A DNA stretch of 64,000 nt, from positions 1 to 64,000 of the forward strand of contig NZ_JACVAI010000009.1 in NCBI RefSeq assembly GCF_014851765.1, written 5' to 3'. Each line of letters starts with the position of its first letter. The stretch's first letter is position 1. The position numbers were made by a program, and so were the translations under genes. The notes under the pieces were generated by a model. The model had not been told where the DNA came from. It did not search any database and was given only the letters and a program-made list of their open reading frames with translations. This document shows positions 35,397 to 45,018 of the stretch, in pieces. Source of the stretch: Pseudomonas sp. PDM04 (GTDB lineage Bacteria > Pseudomonadota > Gammaproteobacteria > Pseudomonadales > Pseudomonadaceae).

Positions 35397-35711
35397 CCAG
35401 TAAGTGTTCGCTAGGCAGGAATGGGTCGTCAATTTAATGGCGATGACTTAGTGGTCACGTGACAAAAAAGCAATAAAGACAAACTATTGACAGTCTGACG
35501 TCGATCTCACATCATCTGCGCCGCTTAAGTGGCATACCGCCATAAAATCGTCACTGGCACAGGATTATTTTGAACCTTCGAAGCCAGGATGATGTCGCAC
35601 TGATTGCGCTGTTGGGCCAAGTGCCATCAGCCAGGGGCCCGGGTCCCAGCAAACACCGTTTTGCGGACGTTACATTCGCAATGTCCGTTTGAATCTTCAG
35701 GAAGAAACTTC
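35373..35711. promoter_or_regulatory. Intergenic region before pel, with possible promoter
   Basis: About 340 bases without a gene between the divergent sigma factor and pelX genes. It is AT-richer than its surroundings. A perfect TTGACA at 35487-35492 with CATCAT 17 bases later is a possible pel promoter with a weak -10. A 10-base palindrome GTCACGTGAC sits at 35454-35463. GTCAATTTAATGGC (35428-35441) and ACTATTGACAG resemble halves of FleQ sites, but neither is a full match. Confidence 0.4.
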
Positions 35712-36644
35712 ATGCTTGATGGACGAGTACTGGTTACCGGCGGCGCAGGGTTCATTGGCTCGCACCTGGTAGAGGCATTGCTGGGCAAGGGCTACAAGGT
35801 TCGCGTGCTGGATAATCTGTCGACCGGGAAGGTCGGTAATCTGCCGGTTGGCAATGCCAACCTGAACCTCGTCGTCGGCGATGTCGCTGACAGTGTCGCA
35901 GTCGAGCAGGCCATGCGTGACTGTACGGCGGTTGTGCACCTGGCAGCCGTGGCATCGGTCCAGGCGTCGGTGGACGATCCGGCGGGCACCCATCAAAGCA
36001 ATTTCGTTGGCACCCTCAACGTGTGCGAACACATGGCCAAGGCCGGAATCAGGCGCGTGGTGTTCGCTTCCAGCGCGGCGATCTACGGCAACAATGGCGA
36101 AGGCACGGCCATTGACGAAGACACCCCAAAATCACCCTTGACCCCGTATGCCAGCGACAAGCTGGCCAGCGAGTATTACCTGGATTTCTATCGCCGCGAG
36201 CATGGCCTGGAGCCGGTGATCCTGCGCTTCTTCAATATCTTCGGGCCGCGTCAGGATCCGTCTTCGCCGTACTCCGGGGTGATCAGCATCTTTACCGAGC
36301 GGGCCATGGCCGGTAAACCCGTGGCCATTTTCGGCGACGGCGAACAAACCCGTGACTTCGTTTACGTTCAGGACCTCGTAAGTATTCTCGTACAGGCCGT
36401 GGAAGCCAGCGAACCGCGCCCCGGGGCGGTGAATGTCGGGCTCAGTCGCTCCACCAGCCTCAACGACCTGATCGCCGAACTGGGGAACGCCACCGGCACG
36501 GCGTTGACGGTGAGCTACCAGGCTGCGCGACAAGGCGACATACGCCACTCGCGCGCTGACAACACTCGTCTGCTCGAGCGTTTCACGCTCCCGGCACCGA
36601 CTTCCATAGGCGATGGTTTAGCGCAACTGCTGCGCAGTTTGTAA
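35712..36644 (+). CDS. pelX: UDP-N-acetylglucosamine C4-epimerase PelX
   Basis: An extended SDR that makes UDP-GalNAc for Pel, a GalNAc-rich polysaccharide. The 310-residue product has the NAD-binding TGGAGFIGSHLVEALLGKGYKVRVLDNLSTGK. It also has the catalytic set with Ser in FASSAAIYG, and Tyr146 and Lys150 (YASDK). RFFNIFGPRQDPSSPYSGVIS is typical of UDP-GlcNAc/Glc epimerases. The ATG at 35712 follows GGAAGAAAC; the frame extension upstream was not used. It precedes pelA by 62 bases; the P. protegens pel operon is arranged the same way and there PelX was shown to be a UDP-GlcNAc epimerase. P. aeruginosa lacks this gene in its pel operon. Confidence 0.9.
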   Translation: MLDGRVLVTGGAGFIGSHLVEALLGKGYKVRVLDNLSTGKVGNLPVGNANLNLVVGDVADSVAVEQAMRDCTAVVHLAAVASVQASVDDPAGTHQSNFVGTLNVCEHMAKAGIRRVVFASSAAIYGNNGEGTAIDEDTPKSPLTPYASDKLASEYYLDFYRREHGLEPVILRFFNIFGPRQDPSSPYSGVISIFTERAMAGKPVAIFGDGEQTRDFVYVQDLVSILVQAVEASEPRPGAVNVGLSRSTSLNDLIAELGNATGTALTVSYQAARQGDIRHSRADNTRLLERFTLPAPTSIGDGLAQLLRSL

Positions 36645-36706
36645 ACCTGTCCGCCCAGATGTCAGACGTCAGAGCAGCATCAGTTCAGTCATTTCAAGAG
36701 TGAATT

Positions 36707-39520
36707 ATGGAAATCGTTTCTCGCAGGACGCGCGTCCGCGCGGTTGCCAAGCGGCTGTTTGCGGCCCTGGCCCTTTTCGCCAGCGGACCCTCCGTCCCGG
36801 CTTCAGCCTTGCCGCAACCGGCCAGCGTGGCGTTCTGGTACGCCGATCAACCGCCGTTGTCCGAGCTGGCGCAGTTCGAATGGTCGGTGGTGGAGCCGGG
36901 GCACATGACGCCCGGCGACGTCAAAACCCTGCGCGAGCTGGGCAGTCATCCATTCGCCTACGTGTCCGTCGGCGAGTTCGACGGCAACAAGGCTGAAATC
37001 GACAAGGCGGGCCTGCGCCAGGCGATCAGCCCGGTGCGTAATGATTCCTGGAACAGCCAGGTCATGGACCTGACGGCGCCGGCCTGGCGCGAACACTTGC
37101 TCGGTCGCGCCAAGGCGTTGCAGGCGCAAGGTTATGACGGGCTGTTTCTCGACACCCTCGACAGTTTCCAACTGTTGCCGGAAGGCGCCCGTGAAGCGCA
37201 GCGCGTGGCCCTGGCCAGCCTGCTGCGCGAAATGCACAAGCGCCAGCCGACCCTGAAGCTGTTCTTCAACCGCGGTTTTGAAGTGTTGCCTGAGCTCGAC
37301 GGTGTCGCCGCGGCGGTGGCGTTCGAGTCCCTGTATGCCGGTTGGGATGCTGCAGCCAAGCGCTATCGCCCGGTGCCGGAAGCCGACCGGCAGTGGTTGC
37401 TCGGCGAGCTGCAGCCACTGCGTGCCAAAGGCATCCCGCTGGTGGCCATCGACTACCTGCCACCGGAGCGTCGCGACGAGGCGCGCAAGCTGGCCAAGCG
37501 CTTGCGCGATGAAGGTTTCATTCCCTTCATCAGCACGCCGGAGCTGGACTCGATCGGCCTCAGCAACATCGAGGTGCAGCCGCGCCGCATCGCCTTCGTT
37601 TACGACGAGCGCGAAGGGGCGCTGGAGGATAACGGCGGGCACACGGTGCTCGGCGGTCTGCTCGAATACCTGGGCTATCGCGTCGACTACATTCCCGCGA
37701 GCAGCGCCATGCCGGGTTACCGGTTCAGTGGCTTGTACGCCGGCGTCGTCACCTGGATGACCAGTGGTCCGCCGCAGGACGCGCCGGCGTTCAACCGCTG
37801 GATCACCGCGCGTCTGGACGAGCAGGTGCCCGTGGTGTTCTTCAGCGGCCTGCCGGTCGAAGACAAGTTGCTGCTCAAACGCATGGGGCTCAAGCGCGAA
37901 GCGCCGCCGGGCGTGCAGCCACTGACCATCACCCACCAGGACAAGGCCCTGATTGGCGCCTTCGAAGCGCCGGTGCAGCCACGTTCCCGTGACCTGACGG
38001 CGGTATCGGTACTGCCCAACGGTCCCAAGCCGGTGTTGTCGCTGACCAACGCCAGTGGCGAAGTGTTCACGCCGGTCGTGACCGCCAAGTGGGGCGGCCT
38101 GGCGCTGGCACCCTACCTGCTGGAGGCGAACAACGAGCGCAGCCGCTGGATCATCGATCCGTTCGCGTTCCTGCAAACCAGCCTGCAACTGCCCGAGCAA
38201 CCGCGCCCGGACACCACCACCGAAAACGGTCGGCGGGTCGCTACGGTGCACATCGATGGCGACGGTTTCCCTTCCCGCGCCGAAGTGCGTGGCACGCCTT
38301 ACGCCGGTCGCCATACGCTGGACGACTACATTAAGCCAAACCCGTTCCTGACGTCGGTGTCGATCGTCGAGGGAGAGATTTCGCCGCGTGGCATGTTCCC
38401 GTTTCTGGCCCGTGAGCTGGAGCCGATTGCCCGCGAAATTTTCGCCAACCCGAAAGTCGAAGTGGCCACGCACACCTTCAGCCACCCGTTTTTCATGCAG
38501 CCTGACAAAGCGCTCAAACGGGAGAATTTTCATCCGGAATACGGCATGAACATGGCCATTCCGGGCTACGGCAAGATCGATTTCCGCCGGGAGATTTTCG
38601 GCTCGCGCGACTACATCAATCAGAACCTCACCACCCCGGAAAAACCGGTGAAGATGGTGTTCTGGCCGGGTGATGCATTGCCCTCCGCCTCGACCCTGAA
38701 GCTGGCGTATGACGCCGGGCTCAAGAACGTCAACGGCGCAGAAACCATGATGACCAAGGCCAACCCGTCTGTGACGGGCCTGAACCCCTTGCTGCGCCCG
38801 ACCGAAGGCGGCCTGCAGTATTACGCGCCGGTCATCAACGAGAACCTGTTCACCAACTTGTGGAAGGGCCCGTACTACGGCTTCCGTGAAGTGATCGATA
38901 CCTTCGAATTGACCGACAGCCCGCGCCGCCTGCGCGGTCTGCACCTGTATTACCACTTTTACTCCAGCACCAAGCAAGCCTCGATCAAGGCGATGCATGA
39001 GATCTACGGGTTCATGCGCGAACAGCATCCGCTGTCGCTGTGGATGAGTGATTACATCGACCGTCTGCATGGCCTGTACCAGGCCAGCCTGGCGCGGACC
39101 TCCGACGGTGCCTGGCAGATTCGCGGGATGGACGCCTTGCGTACCGTGCGCCTGGATCCAGGGATGGGGTGGCCGGACCTGCTGCGCTCGCAAGGTATAG
39201 CCGGCGTGCGCGACCTGCCGCAGGGGCGCTACGTGCACCTGAGCAGTGATCGGGCGCTGCTGGTGCTGCGTCCCGACCGGGATGATCGCCCGGCGCTGGA
39301 GGAAGCCAATCTGCCGTTGGTGGAGTGGCGGTACCTGGATGACCGGCGCGTGAGCTTCGGGTTCTCCGGCCAGTTCGATCTGACCTTCTCCGTGCGTTCC
39401 GCCAATCCGTGCCGGGTCGAGGTGGATGGGCAGCGTTTTGCAGGCAAGGCGGCGGCCGGCCTGTGGACTTTCCAATTACCCATGAAGCAGGTGAGTCATG
39501 CTCAACTCGTCTGCAACTAA
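36707..39520 (+). CDS. pelA: PelA, periplasmic Pel hydrolase and deacetylase
   Basis: PelA partly deacetylates Pel in the periplasm and can cleave it. The 937-residue product has a signal peptide ending near PSVPASA, then an N-terminal glycoside hydrolase domain with the catalytic Glu at 207 (VAFESLY, equivalent to PAO1 Glu218). A reductase-like middle region follows. The polysaccharide deacetylase domain has Asp517 (HIDGDGF), His589 and His593 (THTFSHPF), equal to PAO1 Asp528, His600 and His604 with the same 11-residue offset throughout. The C-terminus is a beta-rich domain. The constant offset gives high confidence in both active sites being intact. Its 3' end overlaps pelB by 23 bases. Confidence 0.95.
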   Translation: MEIVSRRTRVRAVAKRLFAALALFASGPSVPASALPQPASVAFWYADQPPLSELAQFEWSVVEPGHMTPGDVKTLRELGSHPFAYVSVGEFDGNKAEIDKAGLRQAISPVRNDSWNSQVMDLTAPAWREHLLGRAKALQAQGYDGLFLDTLDSFQLLPEGAREAQRVALASLLREMHKRQPTLKLFFNRGFEVLPELDGVAAAVAFESLYAGWDAAAKRYRPVPEADRQWLLGELQPLRAKGIPLVAIDYLPPERRDEARKLAKRLRDEGFIPFISTPELDSIGLSNIEVQPRRIAFVYDEREGALEDNGGHTVLGGLLEYLGYRVDYIPASSAMPGYRFSGLYAGVVTWMTSGPPQDAPAFNRWITARLDEQVPVVFFSGLPVEDKLLLKRMGLKREAPPGVQPLTITHQDKALIGAFEAPVQPRSRDLTAVSVLPNGPKPVLSLTNASGEVFTPVVTAKWGGLALAPYLLEANNERSRWIIDPFAFLQTSLQLPEQPRPDTTTENGRRVATVHIDGDGFPSRAEVRGTPYAGRHTLDDYIKPNPFLTSVSIVEGEISPRGMFPFLARELEPIAREIFANPKVEVATHTFSHPFFMQPDKALKRENFHPEYGMNMAIPGYGKIDFRREIFGSRDYINQNLTTPEKPVKMVFWPGDALPSASTLKLAYDAGLKNVNGAETMMTKANPSVTGLNPLLRPTEGGLQYYAPVINENLFTNLWKGPYYGFREVIDTFELTDSPRRLRGLHLYYHFYSSTKQASIKAMHEIYGFMREQHPLSLWMSDYIDRLHGLYQASLARTSDGAWQIRGMDALRTVRLDPGMGWPDLLRSQGIAGVRDLPQGRYVHLSSDRALLVLRPDRDDRPALEEANLPLVEWRYLDDRRVSFGFSGQFDLTFSVRSANPCRVEVDGQRFAGKAAAGLWTFQLPMKQVSHAQLVCN

Positions 39521-42500
39521 TGCCCCTTCCGGCAAAAAGCCGGATGACAACAAGCGCCTGCTCAACCCTTGGGCACTGGCCGTGGTGGCAGTGGCCGTGG
39601 GTGGTCTGTTGTGGGCGACCTTCCAGCGCGAGGAAACTTTCCAGCCTGATGGTCGTGAGCCGGATGCCGTCTCGGCCAACTACGCCGAGCTGTTGCTGGC
39701 GGCGCACCCGAACGATGACCACCTGCGCCTGCAACTGATCGATCTGCTGATTCGTCTCGGTGAGCTGGACAAGGCGCGTCAACATCTGGAAGCGTGGCCG
39801 ACGCCGCAGCCCGAGACCCAGGCCTATTATCGGGTGGAACTCGACGCGCGGGCTGCCGCTGTCAGCAACGACCTGATTGCACAGCGCGCCCTGGTGGAGC
39901 GGCTGGGCAGTTTCGATCACCGCAAGCTGCCCGTGCCCTTGCTGCAGAACCTGGCCAAGCTGGCGCTGGAGTTGCAGGCACCGGTGTTCGCCGCGACGGT
40001 CTTCGAGGAGATCGCCGAACGTGATCCAAAGCTGCGCGAACAATCGCTGAAGTCTGCCGCGCAGTGGCACATGGCGGGCGAAGAGCCGAGCCGTGCAGCC
40101 GATATCTACCTGGAACTGCTGCGCAACAGTCAGCCCGCTGAGCGCCGTGAATACGCGCAACTGGCGTTCGACAGTCTGCTGTCTGCCGGTCGCGACGATC
40201 AGGCCGCACAGGTGCTGTCCGACGCGTTGCCGCTGCTCGACAACCCGAAAACCGATGCGCCCTGGCTGCAAAAGGGTGTGGACGTGGCGGTGGCCACCAA
40301 GCGTTTCGAACTGGCGCAACGCTTGCTCGACCAGTGGCGGGTTTTGCAGCCGGACAACCCGCTGATCGCGCCGAAGGAATTCCACGTGCGCCTGGCCATC
40401 GGTGACCTGACGGGAGCCTGGGAAACCGGTCAGCTGCTGGCTGACGAGTCCATGAACGACCCGGCCTTGCTCGAGCAGATGGCGCACCTGGGTGAATGGC
40501 GTGGCGAGCCTGCGGCGGCCCTCGACTACTGGATTCGTCTGTTGGAGATCCAGGAAAAGCCCGAGACCCGCGAGCACGCCTGGCGTCTGGCGAGCCAGCA
40601 GTTCGACTTCGATCGCTCGATTCCGTTGCTGGCCGAGATCATGCAACAGCGTGCGCTCACCGACGTTGAACTCGATGCGCTGATCTACGGCCACGAATCG
40701 CGCGGCACGCCCGAACAAGCCGAGAGCTGGTTGCACGCGTACCTGCGCAAATATCCGTCCCACCGCCTGGCGTGGACGCGCTTGCTGCAGAACCTGGAAA
40801 ACACCGGGCAGTTCGCGGTCAAGGCCGACGTGTTCGAGGCCTACTCCAAACGCTTCAAGCTGACCTCGGCCGAGCAGGTGGACTGGGCGAACACCTACCT
40901 CAAGATGTTCGATAACCAGGCCGCGTGGAGTGTGGTGCAGGCCGCTGACGATTCCATCAAGGATCCCGAGTACTGGCACACCCGCGCTTCCCTGGCCTGG
41001 GAGCTGGAGCGTGATGACGACTTGCGTGTATCGCTGGAGAAACTGCTTACCCTCAACGGCAAACTGACCAGCGGCGACGAGAGTCAGTTGATTACCCTGT
41101 ACCGCGTCGAAAACCCGCAGCGCGCCCTGGCGCTGATGATTGCCAGCTGGGAGCGTGGCCGCGACCCGCAGCGTCTGGTCGAAGCCTTGCAGCAGGCCCA
41201 GGAGCTTGGCGAATGGCCGAAAGTCATTGCGCTGCTGGACGATGCGAAGCAATTCCCCGACGCCTATGAACAATCCCAGGTATTGGCCGTGCGCGCCGCC
41301 TTGGCTGCCCAGCAGGGTCAGCCGGACGAGGCCGAGCGCCTGTACCTGTTGGGCCTGTCGAAATTCCCGGACGACAACGTGTTCCGCGAGCGCCTGATGT
41401 GGTTGTACGTCGACCAGCTCGACTCGGCCAAGCTCAAGCCGTTGCTCAGCCAGTGGCGAGCGCGTGCCCGCGAGGATCGTCTGCTGTGGCTGCCGTTTGC
41501 CAGTGCCAGTCAATTGCTGGGTCGCGACAGCGAAGCCTTGGCCTGGTACCGGATGTACCTCAAGGGCAGCCCGAATGACTGGCTGGTGCGTTCGGCCTAT
41601 GCCGACGCATTGGACAGCGCCGGTTACCAGGATGCCGCTCAGCGCTTGCGCTTGCAGCTGTTGCGCAGCCCGGAGGTGGAGAACATTCAGCCATCTTCCC
41701 AGCGTTACGCGGTCTGGTTGCGCCTGATGGCCAGCAGCTTTTCGCCGCGCAAGGCGCAGCAGGAAGTGTTGCGCTGGAAGGACGGTTCGCCCGCCATGCT
41801 GCAATTGTGGTTCGAACGTTTGCTGGCGCGCCTCGACGCCACGAACCAGGAAGCGCAGAAGGACCAGTGGCTGGAATGGGCGCGCAGCCAGGGTCTGAAA
41901 GTCGATCGCTACGAGCAGATTCAGCAGGCGTTGCGCAGCCGCAACACGGCCCAGGTCGAAGCCCTGCTGGCCCGCAGCGACCTGAACCCGGCGCAACGTG
42001 CTCAGGCCCTCACGCGTCTGGGACGTCTGGGTGAAGCCCTCGACACCAGCCTGTCGAACCTGGGGGACGATCAGCCGATGGCCGTGCGCGAACAACTGCG
42101 CCGTCAGGCGGTGGAAATCCACGAAACGACGCCTCAGGGGGCACTGCTCTCCTGGCAGAAACAGGACTTCGGCGGCCTGGATTTCAACGCGCCGACCCTG
42201 CAGATCGCCCATCACCTGGGCGACAACTGGTACGCCAACCTGGAACTGGAGCAGGGCAAGTATCGGGGGGACGAGATCGAATCCTCGCGGATCGGGCAAG
42301 AGCGCAACGCCGCCCTGACGCTGCAACGTGCGGTCGAGGACGGCAGCTACAAACTGTTCGCCGACACTAGCCAGCGCAGCGACGACGACCGCAATGGCCT
42401 GGGGCTCTCCCGGACCTGGCGCCTGAGCACCAGCGATGAACTCGAACTGGGTGTCGACTGGCATCGCAAGAGCGAGGACAGCGGCCTGATGCGTGCGTTC

Positions 42501-43100
42501 GGTCTGCACGACAGCGTCTGGGTGGGTGGCCGTCATGGCCTCACCGCTCGCGACCAACTGAGCTGGGAAGTGGCGCAGAAGTCATTCGCCACCCGCTCGG
42601 GCGACGACTTGGGCAGTGGTCAGGCGTTGCGAATGGAGTTCCTGCACACGCTGGAATTCGCCGGGCCGAACTGGACCGTGCGCAGCGGGATCGACTATCA
42701 GCACAATCGGGTCAAGGATCGGACGCTGGACGATCTGTCCATCGACAACGGTGGCGCGGTGAAAAATGTCGATGACCCGGATGAACCGACCATTGTGGAA
42801 GCCGGCGACCTGCTGCAAAGCCGTTACGGCCAGCTCTACGTTGGCAGCTCCTGGCGTCGCGGCCTACCGGGCGCTCTGGTGCGCACCAAGCCGCAATACA
42901 CCTGGCTGGTGGACGTCACGGCTGGCTGGCAATGGCTGGATCAAACGTTCAACTACGGCCTCAACACCGGCATCGGTTTTGAAGTGCTGGGTGATGACGA
43001 ACTGGCCCTGACCTTCGGTTACCAGTCCGCGCCACAAGGCGGGGATGGCAAATCGGGCGGAACACTGGGTGTGAGCTACGGCGTGCGGTTTGGACGCTGA
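39498..43100 (+). CDS. pelB: PelB, TPR scaffold and outer membrane porin
   Basis: PelB exports Pel across the outer membrane and binds PelA through its TPR region. At 1200 residues it is close to PAO1 PelB (1193). It has a short cytoplasmic tail, a membrane helix (NPWALAVVAVAVGGLLWATF, about 19-38) and a long helical TPR superhelix to about residue 880. The C-terminal beta-barrel has alternating strands such as GDNWYANLELEQGKYRG, GLGLSRTWRLSTSDELELGVDWHRK and GGTLGVSYGVRFGR. The ATG at 39498 lies inside the pelA end, with CAGGTGA before it. Two TPR-rich stretches contain repeated acidic and leucine-rich helices, making the exact TPR count uncertain. Confidence 0.94.
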   Translation: MLNSSATNAPSGKKPDDNKRLLNPWALAVVAVAVGGLLWATFQREETFQPDGREPDAVSANYAELLLAAHPNDDHLRLQLIDLLIRLGELDKARQHLEAWPTPQPETQAYYRVELDARAAAVSNDLIAQRALVERLGSFDHRKLPVPLLQNLAKLALELQAPVFAATVFEEIAERDPKLREQSLKSAAQWHMAGEEPSRAADIYLELLRNSQPAERREYAQLAFDSLLSAGRDDQAAQVLSDALPLLDNPKTDAPWLQKGVDVAVATKRFELAQRLLDQWRVLQPDNPLIAPKEFHVRLAIGDLTGAWETGQLLADESMNDPALLEQMAHLGEWRGEPAAALDYWIRLLEIQEKPETREHAWRLASQQFDFDRSIPLLAEIMQQRALTDVELDALIYGHESRGTPEQAESWLHAYLRKYPSHRLAWTRLLQNLENTGQFAVKADVFEAYSKRFKLTSAEQVDWANTYLKMFDNQAAWSVVQAADDSIKDPEYWHTRASLAWELERDDDLRVSLEKLLTLNGKLTSGDESQLITLYRVENPQRALALMIASWERGRDPQRLVEALQQAQELGEWPKVIALLDDAKQFPDAYEQSQVLAVRAALAAQQGQPDEAERLYLLGLSKFPDDNVFRERLMWLYVDQLDSAKLKPLLSQWRARAREDRLLWLPFASASQLLGRDSEALAWYRMYLKGSPNDWLVRSAYADALDSAGYQDAAQRLRLQLLRSPEVENIQPSSQRYAVWLRLMASSFSPRKAQQEVLRWKDGSPAMLQLWFERLLARLDATNQEAQKDQWLEWARSQGLKVDRYEQIQQALRSRNTAQVEALLARSDLNPAQRAQALTRLGRLGEALDTSLSNLGDDQPMAVREQLRRQAVEIHETTPQGALLSWQKQDFGGLDFNAPTLQIAHHLGDNWYANLELEQGKYRGDEIESSRIGQERNAALTLQRAVEDGSYKLFADTSQRSDDDRNGLGLSRTWRLSTSDELELGVDWHRKSEDSGLMRAFGLHDSVWVGGRHGLTARDQLSWEVAQKSFATRSGDDLGSGQALRMEFLHTLEFAGPNWTVRSGIDYQHNRVKDRTLDDLSIDNGGAVKNVDDPDEPTIVEAGDLLQSRYGQLYVGSSWRRGLPGALVRTKPQYTWLVDVTAGWQWLDQTFNYGLNTGIGFEVLGDDELALTFGYQSAPQGGDGKSGGTLGVSYGVRFGR

Positions 43101-43126
43101 TCATGGAATGTCTACGGAGAAACACT

Positions 43127-43645
43127 ATGCAAGCAATTCGTAATCTGGGCCTGGCCCTTGCGTCCCTGGTCATCGCCGGTTGCGCCAGCTTCACCGATGA
43201 AACCAGCCCGAACCTGCCGCGCGACGCGCAGTGGGGCATCGTGCCGATGGTCAACTATTCACAGACGCCGCAGGCCGGTGAGCGCAGCGAGCAGATCCTG
43301 CTCAGCGTGCTCAGCAGCCGTGGCCTGCAACCACGGGTTTATCCGGTGAGCACCCAGGGCGAACAAGCGCTGATGGATGACAGCGAGCGCCTGGCCGGCG
43401 CGCTGGATTGGGCACGCGAGCAGAAGCTCGACTACGTGATCGCCGGCAGCGTCGAGGAGTGGCAGTACAAGAACGGCCTGGACGGCGAGCCTGCGGTCGG
43501 CATCAGCCTGCGCGTGCTCGAGGCCAGCAGCGGCCGCGTGCTCTGGAGCAAGAGCGGCGCCCGTGCCGGCTGGTCCCGTGAAAGCCTCGCGGGCACCGCT
43601 CAGACGGTGCTCGACAAACTTGTTGGCGCCCTTCGGTTCGAGTGA
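43127..43645 (+). CDS. pelC: PelC, outer membrane lipoprotein
   Basis: PelC forms a dodecameric ring under the PelB porin and funnels the polymer. The 172-residue product matches PAO1 PelC in size. The lipoprotein signal MQAIRNLGLALASLVIAGC has its lipobox cysteine at residue 19. The body reads WGIVPMVNYSQTPQAGERSEQILLSVLSSRGLQPRVYPVS and LDYVIAGSVEEWQYKNGLDGEPAVGISLRVLEASSGRVLW. The ATG at 43127 has ACGGAGA upstream; a 5' frame extension to 43103 was rejected. It overlaps the possible GTG start of pelD. Confidence 0.94.
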   Translation: MQAIRNLGLALASLVIAGCASFTDETSPNLPRDAQWGIVPMVNYSQTPQAGERSEQILLSVLSSRGLQPRVYPVSTQGEQALMDDSERLAGALDWAREQKLDYVIAGSVEEWQYKNGLDGEPAVGISLRVLEASSGRVLWSKSGARAGWSRESLAGTAQTVLDKLVGALRFE

Positions 43646-43650
43646 TCGCA

Positions 43651-45018
43651 ATGAATTCTCCCCACATGGATTACAGCCTGGCGCCGCAAGCCAGTGGCCC
43701 GGTGTCATGGCTGGAAACGCTGCTGGTGACCGGCCTGGCCATCGGCCTGGGCTTGTGGCTGACCCCGGCAGACCCGCTGCAGATACATGGCGGCTTCCCC
43801 TGGCCGATTATCGCGCCGCTGTTGCTGGGTGTGCGCTACGGCTTCGTGCGCGGGCTGTTCAGTGCCGGCCTGCTGGTGCTGGCGATGTTCGTCCTGCGCC
43901 ACCTCGGGCTTGAAGGCTACGAACAGATCGACTCGTCGTTCATTGTCGGTGTGCTGGTCAGCGGGATGCTGGTGGGGGAGGTTCGTGATCTGTGGATGCG
44001 CCGCCTGGAGCGGCTGCAGATGGCCAACGAATACCGTCAGTACCGCCTCGACGATTTCACCCGGGCGCACCAGATCCTGCGCGTCTCCCACGACCTGCTG
44101 GAGCAACGCGTCGCGGGCAGCGACCAGAGCCTGCGCAGCTCCTTGCTGGGCCTGCGGGAAAAACTGCGGGTGATGCCGGACGTCGGCGATGCGCTGACCG
44201 CCCTGGCCGAACCGGTGGTGTCGATGCTGGCGCAATACGGCGCCCTGCGCGTGGCGGGTCTGTACCGAGTCGACGAACGCGGGGAAAAGGTCTTGCCACA
44301 GGCGCTGGCCACCATCGGTGTGATGGGGCCGTTGAGCACCGAGGACGGCCTGGTCAAGCTGTGCCTGGAACGCGGCGAGCTGGTGAGCGTGCGCCAGGAA
44401 CTGATGGATACCGGTGCGTCCACCGAGTTCTCGTCCTTGCAGGCGTGCATTCCGCTGATCGATGCCGAAGGCCATTTGCTGGCGATCCTGGCGGTCCGGC
44501 AGATGCCGTTCTTTGCGTTCAAGGATCGCACCCTGAGCCTGCTGGCGCTGCTCGCCGGGCACATCGCCGACCTGTTGCGCCGCGATCCGCAGGTGCTGCA
44601 ACTGGCCGACGCCCGTGCCCAGCAGTTCACCTCGCAGCTCAAGCGTTCGCTGGCCGATGCCGACCTGCACCAACTGCCGGCCGGTCTGTTTGCCTTCGAA
44701 ATGACCCGTCCCAACGAGGAGCTGACGCGCCTGATGGAGCGCAGCCAGCGCGGCCTCGATCTGCACTTGCCGGTGATCAACAACCGCGATCACAAGTTGT
44801 TGCTGGTGCTGCTGCCGTTGACCAGCCCGCAAGGCACAGAAGGGTACCTGTCGCGTATCAGCCTGTTGCTGCATGAGCACTTCGGTATCGAGAGTGACAT
44901 GGACAGCCTGGGCGTACGGGTGATGCCCTTCAATCTGGAGCCTGGCGTCGACCGCCAGGAACTGCGTAATTTCCTGTTCAACGAGTGTGGCCTGAATGAT
45001 CAGCAAGTGGCTGTTTAG
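43651..45018 (+). CDS. pelD: PelD, inner membrane c-di-GMP receptor
   Basis: PelD switches on Pel synthesis when it binds c-di-GMP. With the ATG at 43651 the product is 455 residues, the PAO1 length. Four membrane helices occupy residues 15-105, followed by a GAF domain and a degenerate GGDEF domain that has lost catalysis. The I-site RxxD used for binding is RGLD at residues 367-370, and Arg402 is in SRISLLL. These are the same numbers as Arg367, Asp370 and Arg402 in P. aeruginosa; the fourth binding residue is probably Arg162. An in-frame GTG 9 bases upstream (43642) overlaps the pelC stop and would add three residues. The gene ends overlapping pelE by 23 bases. Confidence 0.95.
   Translation: MNSPHMDYSLAPQASGPVSWLETLLVTGLAIGLGLWLTPADPLQIHGGFPWPIIAPLLLGVRYGFVRGLFSAGLLVLAMFVLRHLGLEGYEQIDSSFIVGVLVSGMLVGEVRDLWMRRLERLQMANEYRQYRLDDFTRAHQILRVSHDLLEQRVAGSDQSLRSSLLGLREKLRVMPDVGDALTALAEPVVSMLAQYGALRVAGLYRVDERGEKVLPQALATIGVMGPLSTEDGLVKLCLERGELVSVRQELMDTGASTEFSSLQACIPLIDAEGHLLAILAVRQMPFFAFKDRTLSLLALLAGHIADLLRRDPQVLQLADARAQQFTSQLKRSLADADLHQLPAGLFAFEMTRPNEELTRLMERSQRGLDLHLPVINNRDHKLLLVLLPLTSPQGTEGYLSRISLLLHEHFGIESDMDSLGVRVMPFNLEPGVDRQELRNFLFNECGLNDQQVAV

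Noticed and set aside
35428..35492. FleQ binding sites before pelX
   Set aside because: GTCAATTTAATGGC and ACTATTGACAG each match only part of the FleQ consensus; listed only as a remark in the intergenic region.
35555..35571. RpoN-like TGGCAC element before pelX
   Set aside because: The -12 part reads TATTT instead of TTGCW, so only the -24 half matches the sigma-54 consensus.
39012..42557. 1181-residue open frame on the minus strand
   Set aside because: It lies wholly opposite pelA and pelB, whose proteins have recognisable domains; its translation is low-complexity and Gln/Arg/Leu-rich, as expected from antisense of GC-rich coding DNA.
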